NCBI GenBank assembly: GCA_021372575.1
Contig: JAJFUE010000139.1
Coordinates: 1-60,516, forward strand
Direction of reading: 5' to 3'
Length of the DNA: 60,516 nt
Source of the DNA: a bacterium
Lineage (GTDB): Bacteria > Sumerlaeota > Sumerlaeia > MVZB01
Shown: piece by piece, positions 55,502 through 60,516 of the stretch
Numbering within the stretch: the stretch's first letter is position 1
Layout of the letters: the number at the start of each line of letters is the position of its first letter
Translations under genes and position numbers: made by a program
The notes under the pieces: model-generated
What the model was told of the DNA's origin: nothing
Databases searched by the model: none
Seen by the model: the letters and a program-made list of their open reading frames with translations, nothing else

Positions 55502-56311
55502 TCATTCTTCCACCGGGTGCACCGTGTCGAAGCCGGACAACTCCAGGATCTGGTCATGGATCAGGCCATTGCTGGCGATGCCGTTGTCGGCGAGGCCGTT
55601 CTCGTCGGCCGGCGCCCCTTCCATCGTGGTGAAGCGCCCGCCGGCCTCGGTGATGATCGGGATCAGCGGCGCGATGTCCCACGGGTTGAGCACCGGGTCG
55701 AGCATGGCGTCGGCGCGGCCGGTCGCGACGAGCATGTAGCCATACCCGTCGGCCCACGTCCGCCCGAAGTGGATCGTGTCGAGCAGCGCGCGCGTAAACC
55801 GCGGCCGGTGCGCCGCAAGGCTGGACCAGTCGGTCGAATGGACCCGCGCCCGCGAGAGTTGATCGACGTGGCTCACGTGACACGGCTGGCCGTTGTAGTT
55901 GCAGCCGAGCCCCTTGGCGGCGGCCACGAGCTCGTCCTGCGGCGGGTTGTAAATGACGCCGATCAGCGGCTCGTTCTCGTGCATCAGCGCGACGAGCACC
56001 GTGTAGAGCGGCACGCCGTGGATGAACGCCTGCGTGCCGTCGATCGGGTCCAGCACCCAGCGCCACGGCGCGTCCGGATTCACCTCGCCCAGTTCCTCGC
56101 CCAGGATGCCGTGATCGGGATACACCGAGCGGATCGTTTCGACGAGATAACGCTCGGTCTCGCGATCGGCGACCGTGACCGGCGACTGGTCGCTCTTGCG
56201 CTCGATCTGCAGCATGGAGCGGTAGTATTTGAGGGTAACCTTGCCGGCTTCGCGCGCCAGGTGCGCCGCGAAATGGGCATACTCCAGCAACTTCTTCTCG
56301 TGCGGTTCCAT
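55502..56311 (-). CDS. hisN: Inositol monophosphatase family, histidinol-phosphatase-like
   Basis: A 269-residue Mg-dependent phosphatase. Metal-binding motifs are complete: GILGEELGE, WVLDPIDGTQAFIHGVPLYT and LNPWDIAPLIPIITEAGGRF. The spacing, together with the HG after DGT-x-x-FI, fits the histidinol-phosphatase (HisN) subgroup more than SuhB, but substrate cannot be proven without other his genes nearby. The ATG at 56311 has GGGGGAG upstream. It shares no spacer with the convergent DUF6485 gene. Confidence 0.88.
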   Translation of the reverse strand: MEPHEKKLLEYAHFAAHLAREAGKVTLKYYRSMLQIERKSDQSPVTVADRETERYLVETIRSVYPDHGILGEELGEVNPDAPWRWVLDPIDGTQAFIHGVPLYTVLVALMHENEPLIGVIYNPPQDELVAAAKGLGCNYNGQPCHVSHVDQLSRARVHSTDWSSLAAHRPRFTRALLDTIHFGRTWADGYGYMLVATGRADAMLDPVLNPWDIAPLIPIITEAGGRFTTMEGAPADENGLADNGIASNGLIHDQILELSGFDTVHPVEE

Positions 56312-56370
56312 GGTTCTCCCCCGTCGAAATGTTCGCCTTCAAAATCGATCGCTTACGAGAAAAAATCTTA

Positions 56371-57777
56371 TCACTTAAGCGGCAGCCGCACAAGACGCGG
56401 ATCTCGGAACTGATAAACGAACTTCGTGTCGGGCGTGACGCGCAGCACGATTTTGGCATGCGCCCACGGGATGAACACGTTGGCGTGCAGCTGCACGTAA
56501 ATGCCGCGCCACAGCGGATCGCCCGGGTGCGGGTGATACAGGAACGCGACGGTCGAGCGGGGCGGCCAGTTTTTCGCCTCGGCCTCGAGCGCCGTTGTGA
56601 AGCGACCCATCGCCTCGGCGACGATGCGGCGCGTGTTGATGTCGTAAGAAACATAAAAGCTCAGCGCGAAGAAGACCCAGAGAATCAGAACGGTTCGCGC
56701 CGGCCGCCACCGGATCAATATCCCGACGACCGCCAGCACCGCGAACGGCAGCGCCGGATACAGGAACCGCCCCGCCGGCTTGCCGGTCATGAGGCTCGGC
56801 AGCACCAGCGGCACGATCGCGATCACAAGCAGCATCACGATCCGCCGCGGCCGGCGGCTCGTGAGGAACACCAGCGCGAACGCGCACAACGCGCCCGCCG
56901 TGATGAACCTGAGGATCCAGTAAAACCAGTTCGGGATCGTGAACGACACGAACGGCCAGTCGATCACATGCAGGTACGGGATGAACAGCGCGTCGTAGTA
57001 GTCGGTCAGCTGCCGCCCGAAATTCTTGGGTGACAGCGAGAACGCGCCGGCGGTCGTGTAGGACGCCGTGTAATTGTGCTGCAGGTACGAGATCGCCGCG
57101 CCGTGGATGAATGACGCAATCCAAAGCAGAACAAGAATTCGCCATGCCCTTCGCGATCCGCGATCGAGACCCCACGTCCACAGCGTCAGAATCACGGGAA
57201 AAATCACGCCCGTTTCCTTGCTGGCCGCGGCGAAGAACCAGAACAGCAACACGCCCAGGCCCCACCCGAAACGATCGGTTTTCAGCCAGCGTTCCCAGCA
57301 CAGCACGCCGCCCAGCAGCGCGACCGTCAGCAGCGAGTCGCACGCGTTGGCGAGCGTGATCCCGGCGAACCATGTGATGATGTGGAAGGTCATGAGCGTC
57401 GCGGCGATCAGCGGCGCCCACCGCGACTCCGGGAACAGCCGCCGCGCGACCAGCCCGGTGAGCCACGCGGCGACGGCCGGCGGGACGAGCGCCGTCAAAT
57501 GAAACGCCAGCGGGCTCAGCCCGAACCACGCCGTGATGATCCGCGTCAGCACGAGGTACGCCGGCCGCCAGAAGCCGTTGCCCTGCGGCGTAATAATATC
57601 GATCCAGCGCACGCCCGCCTGCGGCGCGGCCATCGCGAGCGTCGCAATGTCGTCGAACACAAAAAACGCCCGCAGATTCGGCCAGAACAACACGACCATC
57701 ACCGCATACGAAAGCAGCGGCGACAGCCGAAACAGCCGCTCGGGGGTCAAGATGGTGGTCTGTTTCGAGTTAATCAT
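56371..57777 (-). CDS. Polytopic membrane protein, GT-C glycosyltransferase-like
   Basis: A 468-residue protein with about nine helices. The first helix (20-38) is followed by a loop with FVFDDIATLAMAA (Asp42-Asp43), where GT-C enzymes have their catalytic acid, and NGFWRPAYLVLTRI. Further helices alternate with short loops (TLANACDSLLTVALLGGVLC, SKETGVIFPVILTLWTWG). A ~90-residue soluble C-terminal domain ends at PRLVRLPLK. It resembles the glycosyltransferase-39-like protein at 25141 in layout but not in detail. Likely to act on lipid-linked sugars at the outer face of the membrane; substrate unknown. GGAG precedes the ATG. Confidence 0.75.
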   Translation of the reverse strand: MINSKQTTILTPERLFRLSPLLSYAVMVVLFWPNLRAFFVFDDIATLAMAAPQAGVRWIDIITPQGNGFWRPAYLVLTRIITAWFGLSPLAFHLTALVPPAVAAWLTGLVARRLFPESRWAPLIAATLMTFHIITWFAGITLANACDSLLTVALLGGVLCWERWLKTDRFGWGLGVLLFWFFAAASKETGVIFPVILTLWTWGLDRGSRRAWRILVLLWIASFIHGAAISYLQHNYTASYTTAGAFSLSPKNFGRQLTDYYDALFIPYLHVIDWPFVSFTIPNWFYWILRFITAGALCAFALVFLTSRRPRRIVMLLVIAIVPLVLPSLMTGKPAGRFLYPALPFAVLAVVGILIRWRPARTVLILWVFFALSFYVSYDINTRRIVAEAMGRFTTALEAEAKNWPPRSTVAFLYHPHPGDPLWRGIYVQLHANVFIPWAHAKIVLRVTPDTKFVYQFRDPRLVRLPLK

Positions 57778-57784
57778 GCGCTCC

Positions 57785-58060
57785 GGTTCGTGCTCGTCTT
57801 GCCAGCCGAAGCCTTGGCGAAGGCTGGTGCTCGTGCTCAGCTTGCCAGCCGAAGCCTCGGCGAAGGCTGGTGCTCGTAATCGTAATCGTAATCGAGAGGA
57901 GCACTTCGTTTTTCATCCACTAATCATCATCAACGTTCACCAAGCCCCGGCAGGGGCGATACAACTTAGCCCAGGGTGAAGCGAAGCGGAACCCTGGGTA
58001 ACGTCCGCCTTACCACTCTGAGCCCCGGCAGGGGCGACACAGATTCCGATCGCTCCGTTT
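57785..58060. repeat. Hexamer repeat carrying inserted palindromes, followed by the composite element
   Basis: 57788-57894 is a GTGCTC/GTAATC hexamer array split by two copies of CTTGCCAGCCGAAGCC(T/C) TGGCGAAGGCTGG. 57943-58060 is the AGCCCCGGCAGGGGCG composite element, including an ACCCTGGG inverted pair, and matches the complement of 47750-47868 with few differences. No gene is present between 57778 and 58079. Confidence 0.85.
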
Positions 58061-58079
58061 GTTGCCCCCTCCGAATCGA

Positions 58080-58949
58080 TCATCGACCGTGGTCTTCCGT
58101 CCCTTCGAGCCGCTCCCTATATATTTCCGAAAACTCAACCGAACGTAAATCAATTATAGCCTTGGAGTGCACTCTCGAGAGGTATTGGAGTATCGCAACG
58201 AGCGCCAAAACAGCCACGGGAGTGATTACAACGGGCACCATTGACGGATGACGATCAAAATACAAGTGTCCGCAAGCAGCCCAAACAGTTATAAGTAAAA
58301 GGATAGCAAGGAGCAGCCTTAAATAAAGTGCGATCAACAATCCGAGGCATGAAATTAAAAGAGAGACAATGGACGGGTTTTTCCGGCAGCGACTTGACAC
58401 GTGTGCCGTCGCCGCGGCAACGAATTGAAAAACAAAAATCATGTAGAAAATAAATGCCGCGAGAGTGAGACAACCGAGAGAGAACATCGTCATCGCGTGC
58501 ATCACACCCTGATCGAAAAACAAAACTTTGATCGCCAATTCGACGATGATCGGAAACACGAATACGCCCCAATAGATCGAGAACACGATCATCGTGATGA
58601 GGATGGGGGCCATTAAAAGCGCGGGCCAGAAGTGGTGCGGCTTGAAGCGCGACATTGCGAAATCGTGCAGGCGCTGCTCGGAATTTACCGCAAACGTGCG
58701 CGTCTGTACCAGCCACAGCCACAGCGCGAACAGGCCAACAAAGAAAATCCCGGACCGGTGAATATACAGCTTGGCCAAGACTCCGTAGCCGATCGGGAAG
58801 ATCAGCCAGAAAATCCCCGCCGGGCGGCGCAGCCAGCGCAGCGCCCAGCGCGTTTCGTAGCGCAGAAGATACCTATCCGGCGAGCGCCACCAGCGCGGCA
58901 ACGCGCGCGGCCGGCGGTAAAAATGCCGTTTGAGCCAGCGGAGCATCAT
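58080..58949 (-). CDS. Polytopic membrane protein coupled to tilS
   Basis: A 289-residue protein of unknown function, starting MMLRWLKRHFYRRPRALPRW with a strongly basic first 40 residues. About six helices follow (IFWLIFPIGYGVLAKLYI, GIFFVGLFALWLWLVQ, LLMAPILITMIVFSIYWGVF, then three more after residue 160). The ATG at 58949 overlaps the TGA of tilS by four bases, so translation is coupled. The second half is AT-richer than the first. No family recognised, and no functional link to tRNA modification is apparent. Confidence 0.75.
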   Translation of the reverse strand: MMLRWLKRHFYRRPRALPRWWRSPDRYLLRYETRWALRWLRRPAGIFWLIFPIGYGVLAKLYIHRSGIFFVGLFALWLWLVQTRTFAVNSEQRLHDFAMSRFKPHHFWPALLMAPILITMIVFSIYWGVFVFPIIVELAIKVLFFDQGVMHAMTMFSLGCLTLAAFIFYMIFVFQFVAAATAHVSSRCRKNPSIVSLLISCLGLLIALYLRLLLAILLLITVWAACGHLYFDRHPSMVPVVITPVAVLALVAILQYLSRVHSKAIIDLRSVEFSEIYRERLEGTEDHGR

Positions 58950-60058
58950 GACTTCCGCCGCTTCTTCGGTGTCGGCGCGGGCAGAAGCGGCGCGGCGGCG
59001 TTGCGGCGGTCGGCAGCCTCGACCTCGGGCGGGAACGCGACGAGCCCTGTTTTCAGGTGGATCACATGGATGTGCTCGATCGTCCTCAGCTCGGCGCCGG
59101 CGCGGGCCTGCTCGATGAATTTCATCGCTTCGTTCACGGCCGCGCGACCGGGCGGATGCGGCCGCGTCCGCAGCGACCACAGCCATTCGCGCACGAGCTG
59201 GCCGCGCAGCGCCGCCGACGCGTTCGCCCACAACGGATGCGCGAGATTGATTTTCGAGACGGCCGGCGGCTCCGGTTTGAGCCAGAGTTCGTTCAAGATC
59301 AGCCGCGCGGCCTCGGCGAGCGCGCCGGCCTCGCGGTCGATCAGCTCGGCGGCGGTGTTGATCCGCGGCGCGGGATCGAGCCCGATGTATTTGGCGATCG
59401 ACGGCAGCAGCTCGTGCCGGATCCAACCACGCTTGGTCGCGAGGCTTTCGTTGGTCGGGTCGTCGCGCCACGAAAGGTTGTGGGACCGAAGCCAGTCGCG
59501 CAGTGCGGCGCGTCGAATCTCGAGCAGCGGGCGCACGATCGTGAGGCCGCCGATCTGCTCGACGGGCCGGATCGCCGCGAGCCCTGTCGGGCCGCTCCCG
59601 GCGAGGAGCCGGATCAAAAACGTTTCGGCGCGGTCGTCAGCCTGGTGCGCCAGCAGCAGCGCGTCGGCCTTGAACGCGTGCGCCGCGTGCCGGAACGCGG
59701 CGTGGCGCGCCTGCCGCATCGCGTCCTCGTTGAGCGGCCCCGCGCCGATCAAGTCGTCGCCGAGCCGATCGAGATAAAACGGCAGGCCATGCGCCTTTGC
59801 GCGAGCCTCGACGAACCGCGCTTCGTCGGCGCTTTCGGGCCGCTGCCGGTGATCGACATGCACCACGGCCAGCGACCACTTGCGCGCCGCCGCCATCGAC
59901 GCCGCAAGCTCCAGCAGCGCCATCGAGTCGCCGCCCGCCGAGCAGCCCAGCAGCAACCGCCTGCCGGCCGCAAGCTCCGGCAACCGCCTGCACGCCGCCG
60001 CAAACGCGCGCTCGACCGCGAGGGGGTCATCCAATGGCGATTGGCGTTTGGCGTTCAT
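58946..60058 (-). CDS. tilS: tRNA(Ile)-lysidine synthase
   Basis: A 370-residue PP-loop ATPase that attaches lysine to C34 of tRNA-Ile(CAU). The PP-loop reads LLGCSAGGDSMALLELA, with Ala in the second position of the usual SGGxDS. VVHVDHRQRPES, RQARHAAF, LLLAHQADDRAETFLIRLLA (the HHxDDQxET region) and RPLLEIRRAALRDWL are all recognisable. Members vary from about 320 to 450 residues, so the length is normal. The ATG at 60058 is used; a GTG six bases earlier is equally possible. It is the first gene of a pair with the membrane-protein gene. Confidence 0.92.
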   Translation of the reverse strand: MNAKRQSPLDDPLAVERAFAAACRRLPELAAGRRLLLGCSAGGDSMALLELAASMAAARKWSLAVVHVDHRQRPESADEARFVEARAKAHGLPFYLDRLGDDLIGAGPLNEDAMRQARHAAFRHAAHAFKADALLLAHQADDRAETFLIRLLAGSGPTGLAAIRPVEQIGGLTIVRPLLEIRRAALRDWLRSHNLSWRDDPTNESLATKRGWIRHELLPSIAKYIGLDPAPRINTAAELIDREAGALAEAARLILNELWLKPEPPAVSKINLAHPLWANASAALRGQLVREWLWSLRTRPHPPGRAAVNEAMKFIEQARAGAELRTIEHIHVIHLKTGLVAFPPEVEAADRRNAAAPLLPAPTPKKRRKS

Positions 60059-60182
60059 CGACACTCAAAGGTAATCACGAAATTCGCGAAAATGACACGA
60101 AATTTGCGCAGAATTTTACTTGAGATGGTGGGCATGGCGAAGCGCGCCGTGGGGGGGCACGGCGGGCGGGGGGGAGAAGATT

Positions 60183-60272
60183 TTGGGTCTTATGGGTCCT
60201 ATGGGACTCATGGGAGTTATGGGGGTTATGGGAGTTATGGGAGAAGCGTCGGGTCGGAGACCCGACCTACCA
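60183..60272. repeat. 9-mer microsatellite and GTCGGGTC palindrome
   Basis: Six or more TTATGGGAG/CTCATGGGA-type 9-base units (60187-60241) are followed by GTCGGGTCGGAGACCCGACC (60249-60268). The preceding 60065-60182 region contains degenerate CACGAAA-type units and a G-rich tract, with no gene. Confidence 0.8.
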
Positions 60273-60275
60273 CTT

Positions 60276-60516
60276 TTAGCGGGAGCGGTTTTTGGGTTTG
60301 GGGCGTTTGGGCTTTGGGAAGCGGGCGCGGAAGTCTCCGCGGTTATCGGTGAAAAACGGGTGGCCGTCGGGAAAACGGGAGGTGTCGATCAACGGGTGGA
60401 TGCCCAGGGCAATGCAGCGCGGGTCGCGCGTGCGCTCGCCGTCGGCGAACACGCGCGGCCGGTTCGGGTTTGGGGCGGAGCGGTCGAACGGATCGAAGGG
60501 GGGAAGGTTGGTGAGG
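60276..60516 (-). CDS. C-terminal part of an unrecognised protein
   Basis: The last 79 codons of a minus-strand gene that enters from the right edge and stops at the TAA at 60276-60278. The readable segment contains FADGERTRDPRCIALGIHPL and DTSRFPDGHPFFTDNRGDFR, and ends in a basic tail RFPKPKRPKPKNRSR. Codon use is GC-rich and regular, and the Lys/Arg/Pro tail suggests nucleic-acid or ribosome contact. I do not recognise the family from this fragment. Confidence 0.6.
   Translation of the reverse strand, partial: LTNLPPFDPFDRSAPNPNRPRVFADGERTRDPRCIALGIHPLIDTSRFPDGHPFFTDNRGDFRARFPKPKRPKPKNRSR

Overview
This is a GC-rich bacterial chromosomal window with densely packed genes on both strands, a few clearly AT-richer patches (about 6600-7250, 18440-19140, 50600-51200), and unusually repeat-rich intergenic DNA. 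The gene content points to the PVC superphylum or a neighbouring candidate phylum (Planctomycetota-, Sumerlaeota- or Hydrogenedentota-like). The evidence is an operon of a DUF1549/DUF1553 protein, a DUF1501 protein and a large PPC-domain protein, a sigma factor fused to a giant extracytoplasmic region, RNase Y, a flagellin and a MotA/MotB stator. I cannot place the organism more precisely without a marker gene. No rRNA, tRNA, CRISPR array or insertion-sequence transposase was seen.

Layout. 1-1629: the 3'-incomplete gene of an acyl-CoA dehydrogenase. 1931-6245: three tandem paralogues of an unrecognised membrane-anchored protein, separated by palindromic repeats. 6349-7240: a small conserved protein and a lipoprotein. 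7362-10505: RNase Y and a PLP aminotransferase. 10903-12031: an ECF sigma factor with an overlapping membrane protein. 12319-13125: a family-4-type uracil-DNA glycosylase. 13328-17962: a 1544-residue protein with a sigma-70 head, one membrane helix and at least nine carboxypeptidase-regulatory-like beta-sandwich repeats. 18039-19008: a DUF6933 remnant and a PH-like membrane protein. 19144-22517: a three-gene operon of a RadA-like protein without a P-loop, a small helical protein and a family-B DNA polymerase with degenerate catalytic motifs. 23165-24598: flagellin behind a textbook sigma-54 promoter.

25141-33983: a membrane glycosyltransferase, a RidA-superfamily protein and the PVC-type operon. 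34385-36936: GntR plus DUF6159 operon and a Fic protein. 37167-41053: a polyferredoxin, a DUF362 protein and an RND adaptor, divergent from the RND pump at 41310-44522. 44716-46266: a secreted GLUG-repeat protein. 46428-51972: a MacAB-like exporter with two different permeases, an adaptor and an ATPase, interrupted by two AT-rich small membrane proteins. 52104-53815: MotB and MotA. 54001-60516: DUF167 protein, purine nucleoside phosphorylase, DUF6485 protein, a HisN-type phosphatase, a second membrane glycosyltransferase-like protein, a membrane protein coupled to TilS, and the C-terminus of an unrecognised gene.

The most unusual material is (1) the sigma factor/beta-sandwich fusion; (2) the operon of apparently inactivated polymerase and RecA-family proteins; and (3) at least six families of dispersed short repeats (palindromes beginning GTAG, a two-block hexamer, 9-mers, 7-mers, a composite inverted element). 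Some of these repeats supply stop codons, and others are translated in frame inside genes. All functional statements are inferred from the sequence by eye; no database search was run.
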